The notes beneath the pieces were generated by a model that was not told the origin of the DNA, did no database searches, and saw nothing but the letters and a program-made list of their open reading frames with translations. A stretch of 64,000 nt of DNA, from the NCBI GenBank assembly GCA_021405325.1, contig QWII01000007.1, forward strand, positions 186,001 to 250,000, written 5' to 3'. The DNA comes from Caldilinea sp. CFX5 (GTDB taxonomy: Bacteria > Chloroflexota > Anaerolineae > Caldilineales > Caldilineaceae). Each line of letters starts with the position of its first letter. The first letter of the stretch is position 1. Shown in pieces: positions 8,126-16,202 of this stretch. Position numbers and translations under genes: made by a program.

Positions 8126-8809
8126 TTACACCTGCTCCGTAAATTGATAGCCAATGCCAAAGACCGTGAGAATATAGCGCGGGTCGCTCGTATCGGCCTC
8201 GATCTTGCGGCGCAGGTTCTTGATATGGGCGTCAACGCTGCGGTCAAAATTATCGGCGGCCATACCCAGGCGGTCGAGCAACTGGGCGCGCGTAAAGGTC
8301 TGACCGGGGTGCTGCGCCAGAATCGCCAACAAATTGAACTCCAAGGGTGTCAGGCGAATCGTTTCCCCAGCCACCGTCACCCGATGCCCATTTAGATCGA
8401 TTGCCAGATCACCAGCCTGAATGACCCCCGCTGGTCGGTTGCCGCTTTGTAGGCGGCGTAACACTACGCGTACTCTGGCTACCAACTCACGGGGCGAAAA
8501 GGGCTTGACAATGTAATCATCGGCGCCTAGTTCCAACCCGATGAGGCGATCAGTTTCTTCAACGCGCGCCGTCAACATGATGATTGGCACATCCGATTCC
8601 CGGCGCAGCGTGCGGCAGACATCCAACCCATCCATCCCCGGCAGATTGAGATCCAGCACGATGAGATCCGGCTTCATCTGACGGGCCGCCGCTAATGCGC
8701 TTTTGCCGTCGCCTACCGCTTGCACGCGAAAACCGCCCCGCTCCAGATAATCCTGGGCCAATCGTACAATTTTGGGTTCGTCGTCAACGACTAAAATGAG
8801 TTCGTTCAT
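8126..8809 (-). CDS. OmpR/PhoB family response regulator
   Basis: This 227-residue two-domain regulator starts at MNELILVVDDEPK (8809); an upstream in-frame start would add 15 unrelated residues. The receiver domain has the acidic pair D9/D10, the phospho-acceptor D53 in IVLDLNLPGMDG, the T in LTARVEE and K in YIVKPFSP. The C-terminal winged helix contains LTPLEFNLLAILAQHPGQTFTRAQLL and VDAHIKNLRRKIE, typical of OmpR-type DNA binding. The kinase gene follows one base after its stop. The target genes are unknown; the divergent 1460-residue secreted protein is one candidate from position alone. Confidence 0.93.
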   Translation of the reverse strand: MNELILVVDDEPKIVRLAQDYLERGGFRVQAVGDGKSALAAARQMKPDLIVLDLNLPGMDGLDVCRTLRRESDVPIIMLTARVEETDRLIGLELGADDYIVKPFSPRELVARVRVVLRRLQSGNRPAGVIQAGDLAIDLNGHRVTVAGETIRLTPLEFNLLAILAQHPGQTFTRAQLLDRLGMAADNFDRSVDAHIKNLRRKIEADTSDPRYILTVFGIGYQFTEQV

Positions 8810-9214
8810 GGCGCTATTATACCAGCAAAGTTGTGAAGAAGGTGTGAAGAGCATGGGCAGAAATGATGAAAATCGGTGCTTACTAAACCGCCCGCTCGTA
8901 GCCAGTCCGTGACTGGCGACCTGACCCGCCAGTCACGGACTGGCTACGAGCGGGCCTGGTTGTGTGATGAAAATCGGCCGCGTTGGCTGTGTCCCGGCGC
9001 ACAGATCGGTTGTAGCGTTGCTCACGGGCAATGTTTCCATTTTTGATTATGATCTTTTTGGTAAAAGCGAACTTTCACAAAGCTGTCAGCTTTTACACAA
9101 AGAATCGCAGTGTACGATAGCAATGGATGCCGACCGTCGCCCCCTTGCAACGCTACCCATCCAACTCGGCGAAACTGATTCTCTTGTCTCTATGTCAACA
9201 TGAAGGAGCGCTTT
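8810..9214. other. Divergent intergenic region
   Basis: About 400 bp between the regulator and the large secreted protein. It holds the 28-bp hairpin at 8890-8955, then an A/T-richer stretch (9040-9120) that is the likely promoter area for the downstream gene. I see no convincing gene in it. Confidence 0.6.
8890..8955. repeat. Intergenic hairpin, 28-bp perfect arms
   Basis: Arms 8890-8917 and 8928-8955 are exact inverted repeats around a 10-nt loop (GACCTGACCC). No T run follows, so a simple intrinsic terminator is less likely. Confidence 0.9.
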
Positions 9215-12200
9215 ATGGTTTCTCCCTTTCCGCGTACCATCACCTGGCTGCTGGCCTTGCTAGTCGCCACCACGTCATTGTTGTCGCCAGCCGTCTCGCC
9301 CCCTGCCCAAGCCGCCCCGGACGATACGCCAACCCCGCTTGTCAGCGATGCGGTCGAAGAGTGGGCGGTCGGCGCTGGTCTGCTCTATTGGGCCAACAAC
9401 TGTTATGCCGATGAATTTAACCCCTTTGCCAATCTCAAACGCAAGCCCAGCAGCGGCGGCCCGGAACGCACGCTGGAAGCGATCAACGACTACGCCCTCT
9501 GCATCACCTACCAAAATTTGCTCAGTTCTGCGGATGGTCTCTACTATTACGACAATAGCCAAAGCCGGATCGAACGGATGCCGTTGAGCGCACCGTACAC
9601 GCCTCAAGTCGTCAAAACCCTAACCGGCGAGCAATTTCCGGCGGTGGGTAAAGCCTTTGTCGAAGCGAACGGTTACCTCTACTGGATCCATTCATTCTTC
9701 CCGCTCTATCGCCTCTACCGCACGCTGAAAGATGGCACGGGCAATGTGGAAACCGTCGCCGAGACGGGACAGAATCCGGGTGATCTCTTGGTTGTGGGGA
9801 ACACGGTCTACTGGACGGATAGCACGGGTGTCTTTGCCATCAGCGTCGCCTGTGGCAGCCTGCCTTGTACGTCCACCCAGCAGCCTTACAGCAGCTTTGG
9901 CGCCAACACGGGCGCCTATGGTCTGGTCTACCAGCCATTGGGTGGCGTCCAGGGCAACTTCCGGCTCTATTGGGTGGAACGGGTGACTACCGGCCCTAAC
10001 ACCAACTATACCATCCGCTATCGCGCCTGCAATCAAATCACTGTCTGTTTTGTGCTGCCGCCTGTCGGCCAGACACCGGCGCCGGCGACCGCCTTTTACA
10101 GCAGCACCACCAACTGGCGCATCGGCAACCTCATCCTTGCCAACAATAACCTGTACTGGACAGAGGCCGATTTTAGCTCGGTCGGCAACAGCAATGGCGA
10201 TGTCAAGCGCAAAGCCTACAATGCCACTACCCCCGGCGCTGATACCATTGCCACCAACCAGGCGGCCATTGATGACCAGCTCTTTGCCACCAGCGACACC
10301 CTCTTCTTTGCCCGCCAAAACACGGGCATCTATACCCTGTCGCTCAATGCCAGCGCTATTGTGCGCGATTTCAGCGCCGATGGCTTAGAGGTGACGCAAG
10401 CCATCCAGAATCTGGCCAACAGCGCCCCGTTGGTGGCCGGCAAGACCACCTACGTGCGCGTTTATGGCAAGCAGCTTTCCGGCCCTAACACTGCTAATGT
10501 GGAAGTCCGCTTGACGGGTAGCAAAAATGATGCGCCGCTGCCCGGATCGCCATTGCAACCAGTGAACGGCGTGCGGGCTTTAACCACCGGCGCGAGCTTT
10601 GATCGCGCACGTCTCAATGATGGCTGGTACTTCTTGTTGCCGGCTAGTTGGATCACTGCCGGGAATGTCTCATTGCAAGTCGAGATCGACCCGCGCCAGA
10701 TCCATAGCGACCCCAATCGCGCAAACAACACCATGGCGCGCACGGTCAACTTCCAGAATCAGCCGCCGGTCTGTGTTTGGACCGTGCCGGTGCGCACCCA
10801 CACGCCGCTGCCCTCAACCACCGATCCCAACTTCTGGTCGATGGTCAGCCACTTCAACCGCCGCTGGCCGGTGCCCGATACCTGGGTCTTCCGCGATACC
10901 AGCCCCGTCGAAGAATTGCAAGTTTGTTGGTGGGGGCCGTTCCCCTATCCCTGCTACGGCCCCTATGAGTTGGAAGATGGTTGGAGCATTACCAACGGCC
11001 CACCCGACCGCGATAAGGTGATTATGTCCCTGTGGGGTCGCGCCCTGCTCTCGTTCAACCCCGATGTCTGTGATGATCGCGGGGCGCCGGTTCACTTTAT
11101 GGGCATGGTTCATCCCAATGCCAACAACGGCGGCGCGTCCGGCTATGCCAGCACGATCAGCAACCAATCCTGGGTGCAACTGCCGGCCCATACACCGAAC
11201 CCGGCGCCGCCTGGTTGGAATCAACTGCGCGCCGGCAGTGTGATGGCGCAGGAACTGGCCCATAATCATGGCCGGAAACATGTCAACTGCGGCGGGCCGG
11301 ACAATATCGACGGCAGCTATCCCTATCCCCCCTGTCAGATCGCCAATGTCGGCGCTGATAGCTATTATGGCTTCGACACGACCACCCGCGAACCAATCCG
11401 CCCTGACCAAACGGCCGATTTCATGTCCTATGCCAGCCGGAGTTGGGTCAGCGATTACACCTGGCGCGCCTTGATGAATTCCTTTGCGGTCAACGTGACC
11501 GCGGCGACGACCGATGCGCCGGCAGAGGGCAACAGCGTCTTTGTCACCGGCATGGTCGACACCGCCAACAACCGGGGCGACATCGACACCGTGTTGGTCT
11601 TGCCGACCGCGTCGGTGCCACCGGCAACCCGCCAAGGGCAGACGGTGGGCGCAGCCGGCGTTGCCCATGATGGCGCGCCCCACGCCGTCTATAAGCTGCG
11701 CTTGCTCGATGACGGCGGCGCGGTGCTGCTGGAACGCATCCTGACCCTGACTGAACTGGACGATCACAGCCCCGAAAGCAACGCGGCCCTCTTTAGCGAT
11801 CTCTTTGCCCAACCGGCGGGTCAAGTTGCCACCATTCAATTGCTGGCCGACAATACGGTGATCGACACCGTGACCGCCGGCGTCAACCCGCCCACCGTCG
11901 CCATTCAACAGCCCGCTAGTGGCGCTGTAATCGACAATAGTTTGACCATCCAGTGGAGCGCCAGTGATCCCGACCCGGATGACCGCCTGCGTTTCACCTT
12001 GCAATACAGCCATGACAGCGGTAATAGTTGGCATACCCTCGTGCTGAACCTGGGCAGCACCCCCGAGGCCAACAACAGCCTGACCTTGACTGATCTAGGG
12101 TCGTTACATGGCAGCGGCCCCAACACTGCCTTAATCCGTGTGTTGGCCAACGATGGCTACAACACCACCATTGCCACCTCGCAACCCTTTACACTCAAGA

Positions 12201-13597
12201 ATCGGCTACCGGAACCGGCGATTCTGGCTCCCGGCGCGGGCCAGACCTTCCCTGCCGGGCAGAATGTCATCCTACAAGGCACTGCTACGGATGCCGAAGA
12301 TGGCGGTTTGCCCGCCGGCGCGCTCAAGTGGCAAGTGGATGGTGTCGCGAACGGCAGTGGCCTTGCTGTCACCGCCGCCGGCTTAGCGCCCGGCGCCCAC
12401 ACGGCCACCCTCGCAGCGACGGATAGCAATACCCAAACGGCCAGCGCCAGTGCCGATTTCACCGTGGCGCCGCTGGCCGTTCCCAGCGGCGCGGCCCCTA
12501 CCCTCGACGGTGTTTGCGATGATGGCAGCTATGCCGCCGCTACTGCCGTGCAATTGAAACCCTACAGCGATGGCGCCCAGGCGACCGTCCGCCTGCTGCG
12601 CAGTGCTGATGATCTGTGGGCCTGTTTCAGCGGCCTGCCCAAGGGCGCCACTATACCCGGCGCGTTTGTCGGTGTGCGCGCTGACATTGACCACAGTCGC
12701 GACCCGCTGGCGCAAACCACCGACGCCGGTTTCTTTGTCGGTGAAGATGGGGCGGTCTTTACCCTGGCGGGTGACGGCGCGGGTGGCTTTGCCAATGCCG
12801 GGCCGGGCGGTCTGCAAGGGCAGGTGAACACCGCTGTCAACAGTTGGAGCGCTGAATTGCGCATTGACAAAACCAAACTTGGCGGCTGGGATCATCTGGC
12901 GGGGCTGAACTTTGGTCACTACTGGGTCGGCTTCCAGGGGGATGATTATCTGTGGCCCTACACCGCCGTCTGGAACAAGCCCAATACCTGGGCGACGACG
13001 GCGCTGGGCGATCAGCCGGTGATTACGGCGCTCGAACCTTATACTGCCACCGTACTTGGCCCCAGCTTCCCCATGACGGTGACCGGCAGCGGCTTTGTCA
13101 GCGGGACGGTGGCGCTGTGGCATGGTTCGGCGTTACCAACCAGCTTTATCGATGAGGAACATCTGTTGGTGCAAGTGGGCGCCGCCCAACTGAATACGGC
13201 GGCCGTCGTGCCGGTCACGGTGCAGTCGCCGGCGCCGGCCAACTTTGCCTCGAACAACGTTCCCTTTGTGGTGGAAGCGGCTATGCCGGTGATCACCACG
13301 TTGACGCCGAACAAGGTCAGCGCCGGCAGCCCAGCGTTGACCTTGACCATTGACGGGAGTGGCTTTGCCGCCGACGCCCAAGTTCTCTGGAACGGCACGC
13401 TGTTGACGCCGCAAAGCGTCACCCCGACGCAGATCAAGGTGCCGATTGGGGCGGCGTTGTTGGCGAATGGACAAGCGGTGGGCGTCGCCGTGCGCAATCC
13501 GCTGCCGAGTGAACGGATCTCGTTGCCGGCGGGGTTTGAAGTACAGCCGCAGGGGACAAGCGCCAATGCGCTTTATCTGCCGTTAGTCGTGCGGTAA
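9215..13597 (+). CDS. Large secreted YWTD-propeller / metzincin-like / Ig / CBM9-like / IPT protein
   Basis: This is a 1460-residue exported protein. Start 9215 is chosen because AAGGAG sits 5 bases upstream. Order: signal peptide ending near AQA; residues ~30-390 with repeated LYW/VYWTD blocks, a YWTD-type six-bladed propeller; an Ig-like segment (LEVTQAIQNLANSAPL); a metzincin-like segment with QELAHNHGRKH at 679-689 and a Met-turn-like FMSYAS at ~736-741; two Ig-like domains; a CBM9/DOMON-like domain; two IPT/TIG domains; C-terminus ALYLPLVVR. The first zinc His of HExxHxxGxxH is Gln, so protease activity is doubtful. It is probably a cell-surface adhesin or binding protein. Confidence 0.85.
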   Translation: MVSPFPRTITWLLALLVATTSLLSPAVSPPAQAAPDDTPTPLVSDAVEEWAVGAGLLYWANNCYADEFNPFANLKRKPSSGGPERTLEAINDYALCITYQNLLSSADGLYYYDNSQSRIERMPLSAPYTPQVVKTLTGEQFPAVGKAFVEANGYLYWIHSFFPLYRLYRTLKDGTGNVETVAETGQNPGDLLVVGNTVYWTDSTGVFAISVACGSLPCTSTQQPYSSFGANTGAYGLVYQPLGGVQGNFRLYWVERVTTGPNTNYTIRYRACNQITVCFVLPPVGQTPAPATAFYSSTTNWRIGNLILANNNLYWTEADFSSVGNSNGDVKRKAYNATTPGADTIATNQAAIDDQLFATSDTLFFARQNTGIYTLSLNASAIVRDFSADGLEVTQAIQNLANSAPLVAGKTTYVRVYGKQLSGPNTANVEVRLTGSKNDAPLPGSPLQPVNGVRALTTGASFDRARLNDGWYFLLPASWITAGNVSLQVEIDPRQIHSDPNRANNTMARTVNFQNQPPVCVWTVPVRTHTPLPSTTDPNFWSMVSHFNRRWPVPDTWVFRDTSPVEELQVCWWGPFPYPCYGPYELEDGWSITNGPPDRDKVIMSLWGRALLSFNPDVCDDRGAPVHFMGMVHPNANNGGASGYASTISNQSWVQLPAHTPNPAPPGWNQLRAGSVMAQELAHNHGRKHVNCGGPDNIDGSYPYPPCQIANVGADSYYGFDTTTREPIRPDQTADFMSYASRSWVSDYTWRALMNSFAVNVTAATTDAPAEGNSVFVTGMVDTANNRGDIDTVLVLPTASVPPATRQGQTVGAAGVAHDGAPHAVYKLRLLDDGGAVLLERILTLTELDDHSPESNAALFSDLFAQPAGQVATIQLLADNTVIDTVTAGVNPPTVAIQQPASGAVIDNSLTIQWSASDPDPDDRLRFTLQYSHDSGNSWHTLVLNLGSTPEANNSLTLTDLGSLHGSGPNTALIRVLANDGYNTTIATSQPFTLKNRLPEPAILAPGAGQTFPAGQNVILQGTATDAEDGGLPAGALKWQVDGVANGSGLAVTAAGLAPGAHTATLAATDSNTQTASASADFTVAPLAVPSGAAPTLDGVCDDGSYAAATAVQLKPYSDGAQATVRLLRSADDLWACFSGLPKGATIPGAFVGVRADIDHSRDPLAQTTDAGFFVGEDGAVFTLAGDGAGGFANAGPGGLQGQVNTAVNSWSAELRIDKTKLGGWDHLAGLNFGHYWVGFQGDDYLWPYTAVWNKPNTWATTALGDQPVITALEPYTATVLGPSFPMTVTGSGFVSGTVALWHGSALPTSFIDEEHLLVQVGAAQLNTAAVVPVTVQSPAPANFASNNVPFVVEAAMPVITTLTPNKVSAGSPALTLTIDGSGFAADAQVLWNGTLLTPQSVTPTQIKVPIGAALLANGQAVGVAVRNPLPSERISLPAGFEVQPQGTSANALYLPLVVR

Positions 13598-13606
13598 GCC
13601 ATCGCA

Positions 13607-13653
13607 GAATAGCGCACCAGATGGTAAACCTTGGACGATCTGGTGCGCTATTC
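13607..13653. terminator. Bidirectional hairpin between convergent genes
   Basis: Perfect 16-bp arms (13607-13622 and 13638-13653) with a 15-nt loop lie between the stops of two convergent genes. The position fits a shared terminator, although the T runs are weak. Confidence 0.65.
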
Positions 13654-13679
13654 AACTTGCTATGTAAGCTGTGCTACTG

Positions 13680-15125
13680 TCACTGGCCGATCCCCTTTGC
13701 CGAAGGGTCAAGCAGCGTGCAAAACGTCAAGCCGTCTGCCGTACTTTGGCAATTGGTAAATGCTATGCGATCAGGTTGGTCGGCGGTTGCGCCGAGGCGG
13801 CCAGTGGTTGTATAAGCAATTGTCAGGCGTGGCTTATATCGGTCATTATTCCATTCGTTGGTGGCAAAGCCAAAGCGCGCACTATTGTCATCGGCCTTCT
13901 CTGGCCCAAACAGGATCAGTCCATAATTGGGTTGCGCACCATTGATCCAGCTGCGCACCAGTTCAGTGACATCAAGCAGATACTCGTTAGGGCCAATCGC
14001 ATCTAGCGCAATGTCAAAGGCGCCGGCGGTTTCACCACGAGCAGGTTTGCTGTTCCAGGTAACGCTTGCTTCGTCCCACGGTTCGCTAACGCGGTAAGCG
14101 GTAACGGTGCGGGTGCCGGCGCCACGCCAGCAAGCATTCACCAACCGGACACGTAGGGTGGCTTGGCTGATGGGAGTCTGCGGCGGGATCGCGGCAAGAT
14201 CGAAGCGGATCAGACTGCGTCCAATCTTGAGATCTGGTACACCCTGATGACAGCCCGCCCGGTCGTACCCAACCCACATATCGACAACCTCACCAAAATT
14301 GACCGTCGGCGCGCCTTCTAACACGGTGGTATCCATACTGCTATAGAAGGTTGTCGGCGGGCTGACCTGTGCTGTGACGACGTTGCTCCACTCACTAGCG
14401 CCCGATTGGTTGACCGCACGCACGCGATAGTAATAGGTTCCGGCTGGTTTCGCCGTCGCCGTCCAAAGGGTAGCGGTGTTGGCCGACTGAATAGTAGCGC
14501 TGGCAAAAGCGGGATCATCATCTTCTTCCAGCGTATAAGTCTCCGCCCATCGCGCTGTCGCCCAAGTCACTGTAAAATTACCATCATGATCGCTATTGTC
14601 AATGGCGTTTAGCGCGGGTGTTTCCGGCAAGGGGCGAAATTGAATAATGGGCAAACTGACTTGATAAGGCGTTACAGTTGGCGTTACAGTTGGCGTTACA
14701 GTTGGCGTTACGGTTGGCGTTACGGTTGGCGTTGCAGTCACCGTTGGTGACGGGGTTGGCGGACTGGTTGGAGTGTCAGTGGCTGTGGAGGTAGCTGTCG
14801 GGGTCTCTGTCACCGTCGGTGATGGCGTGACTGTTGTCTGCTCAGTAATGGTAAGGGGCATTTCGATATTGGGCTGCGCACCGCCACTGAGAAAGACGCG
14901 CAGCGTATCGGCGGCCGTCCCAAAGGCCACGGCTGTAATGCTGGGGGCAAGAACAATCGTTTGGGCCAAGTAGGCGCTCTGTCCTACGGTCGGCGCCAGC
15001 AGTGTGAGCAACAGTAAGAGCAGCAGTCTATAGCCATTGATAGGAGTACGCCATTTCTTGCTTGTGTATGGGACGTCGCCAGGGGCTTGTTTTGCTTGCA
15101 AGTGGAGAATAGCGTGAACAAACAT
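13680..15125 (-). CDS. Secreted DNRLRE / fibronectin type III protein with Thr-Pro stalk
   Basis: This 481-residue protein starts at 15125 with GGAGATCTGGATT upstream. Order: N-terminal hydrophobic signal segment (YRLLLLLLLTLLAP), a propeller-strand-like stretch, a Thr/Pro/Val stalk (~110-150) encoded by tandem 12-mers of the GTTACAGTTGGC type (about 14668-14737), the motif VSLPIIQFR, a fibronectin type III domain (~165-250) and a C-terminal DNRLRE domain (~260-460; YSSMDTTVLEG, SLIRFDLAAIP, AYRVSEPWDEASVTWN, RPRLTIAY-like end). DNRLRE domains occur in surface and carbohydrate-associated proteins. It is the last gene of the minus-strand block. Expected outside the cell; partner unknown. Confidence 0.82.
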   Translation of the reverse strand: MFVHAILHLQAKQAPGDVPYTSKKWRTPINGYRLLLLLLLTLLAPTVGQSAYLAQTIVLAPSITAVAFGTAADTLRVFLSGGAQPNIEMPLTITEQTTVTPSPTVTETPTATSTATDTPTSPPTPSPTVTATPTVTPTVTPTVTPTVTPTVTPYQVSLPIIQFRPLPETPALNAIDNSDHDGNFTVTWATARWAETYTLEEDDDPAFASATIQSANTATLWTATAKPAGTYYYRVRAVNQSGASEWSNVVTAQVSPPTTFYSSMDTTVLEGAPTVNFGEVVDMWVGYDRAGCHQGVPDLKIGRSLIRFDLAAIPPQTPISQATLRVRLVNACWRGAGTRTVTAYRVSEPWDEASVTWNSKPARGETAGAFDIALDAIGPNEYLLDVTELVRSWINGAQPNYGLILFGPEKADDNSARFGFATNEWNNDRYKPRLTIAYTTTGRLGATADQPDRIAFTNCQSTADGLTFCTLLDPSAKGIGQ

Positions 15126-15154
15126 AATCCAGATCTCCTTGATTCATTGTTCCT

Positions 15155-15192
15155 ATTGTGCAATAGTTTCTCCCTAGAAACTATTGCACAAT
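15155..15192. repeat. 17-bp perfect hairpin upstream of DNRLRE gene
   Basis: Arms 15155-15171 and 15176-15192 are exact inverted repeats with a 4-nt CCCT loop, 30 bp upstream of the start codon on the minus strand. It could be an operator, a terminator of the lipoprotein transcript, or a member of the general hairpin class. Confidence 0.8.
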
Positions 15193-15224
15193 GACGTAGT
15201 TAGCTACCGTTCGTATTGAGCGCC

Positions 15225-15833
15225 TCACCGACACTCAAACTGAATCTCTTGTTGAACAACTGCCGCCTCGGCCAGATCAAACCGATTGCCGGCTAATAGA
15301 AACGCAACCCAGTCAAACCCTTGTTGACGGGCTTTGGTTACTTCGGCGCGCATGCCCGTTTGATCGACAGTCATGCCGCTAGCGAATAACTCCTTGATGC
15401 CAAATTCAGCAGCCTGTGTATCAAGCCAACTGCCAATGACAGCCCACGGCCGGCCTTTAGGACATGGCCCGTCCGTATCGCGACTGCCCCATAAGACCAC
15501 CGGGAGCATATACTCACCAGCTTTGATCGTCTCGAAGATAAACTGACCATCTTGGTCAGTCAACGTGGCGGTGAGGAAGTGCGTTTTCCCTTCGACGATC
15601 GCGTGCAGTTCAATGGTCGCCTCTGGGATCGGTAGCTGTTCGTCGCCAATCAACCAGGTTACGCGGCCTTCGATTGTCCCGCCGGCGCCTGGCGCCGCGG
15701 CTGCTACCGTAGGCGTCAGGGTAAGCCCAGCTTGTGTAGTCGGTGGGATGGGGCGAATCAAAGGTGTACAACCGTTCAGGAGAAGCGTAACAACTAGGAG
15801 CAAAAGCTGTGCTGAAGAAATGAGATGGTGCAT
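15225..15833 (-). CDS. Lipoprotein with carboxypeptidase-regulatory-like beta-sandwich
   Basis: This 202-residue protein has a typical lipoprotein signal (LLLLVVTLLLNGC, Cys lipidated) and a Thr/Pro/Ala linker. The central domain (~55-115) reads as a CarboxypepD_reg/CNA-B-like sandwich: GTIEGRVTW, PIPEATIELHA, TLTDQDGQFIFETIKAGEY. The C-terminal ~80 residues have no recognised match. Related sandwich segments occur in two other proteins of this block (22093-22833 and 16203-18989). A copy of the GTGTTYATAA element lies ~170 bp upstream. It is probably anchored in the cell envelope; function unknown. Confidence 0.75.
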   Translation of the reverse strand: MHHLISSAQLLLLVVTLLLNGCTPLIRPIPPTTQAGLTLTPTVAAAAPGAGGTIEGRVTWLIGDEQLPIPEATIELHAIVEGKTHFLTATLTDQDGQFIFETIKAGEYMLPVVLWGSRDTDGPCPKGRPWAVIGSWLDTQAAEFGIKELFASGMTVDQTGMRAEVTKARQQGFDWVAFLLAGNRFDLAEAAVVQQEIQFECR

Positions 15834-16000
15834 CGTCTTTGCCTTTCTGTAATGGAAACGATTGGTGGCGTAGTGGTCAGACCACTAGGGGCGCTATGAC
15901 CAGCGCGAGGAGCGCTGGTTGTAGCGCGCCTAAAACGGGCTTGTGGTTACGTTTAATGGATAAATTTCTACCCTCGCCGTATCCAAAGCCTGGTTGACCC

Positions 16001-16019
16001 CTCTACTTCTTATGAACAC
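16001..16019 (-). promoter_or_regulatory. GTGTTYATAA upstream element, copy C
   Basis: On the minus strand it reads GTGTTCATAAGAAGTAGAG, about 170 bp before the lipoprotein start. It matches 22995-23012 (GTGTTTATAAAGGTAGAG) apart from one inserted base and two substitutions. Possibly a promoter element read by the locus sigma factor. Confidence 0.45.
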
Positions 16020-16050
16020 CAGAAGCAACGGATTTTTAGAACCAATATTC

Positions 16051-16086
16051 GTAGTCCGCAATCGTGTAGTCGCGTTGTCCAGCGTC
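16051..16086 (+). repeat. 36-bp dispersed repeat, copy 2
   Basis: It matches 891-926 at about 29 of 36 positions, starting GTAGTCCGCAATCG. Confidence 0.5.
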
Positions 16087-16138
16087 AGTCAACAGGCTTC
16101 CAAGTGTGTCGGGCGTATTGGCAAAGAAATTGGCAAAG

Positions 16139-16171
16139 ACAAAGGCGAACAATTGTCTTGTTCGCCTTTGT
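16139..16171 (-). terminator. Terminator of RCC1-C11 gene
   Basis: 14-bp perfect arms (16139-16152 and 16158-16171) with a 5-nt loop lie 30 bp beyond the minus-strand stop. T-rich sequence follows on the minus strand. Confidence 0.7.
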
Positions 16172-16202
16172 AGGGGATGCTACTGTGTAAGGAGTATGCC
16201 GA

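Larger units (their letters stand above)
15834..16202. other. Intergenic region with shared upstream element
   Basis: This 369-bp gap holds a GTGTTYATAA element on the minus strand (16001-16019), the second copy of the 36-bp dispersed repeat (16051-16086) and the terminator hairpin of the RCC1-C11 gene. I see no gene. Confidence 0.6.

Noticed and set aside
10814..12034. 406-codon minus-strand ORF inside the large secreted protein gene
   Set aside because: It is a mirror of the real plus-strand gene caused by G+C-rich codon use; low-complexity, no domain, no ribosome site.
14668..14737. Tandem 12-mers resembling a CRISPR or minisatellite
   Set aside because: They are uninterrupted coding repeats for a Thr-Pro-Val stalk with no spacers.
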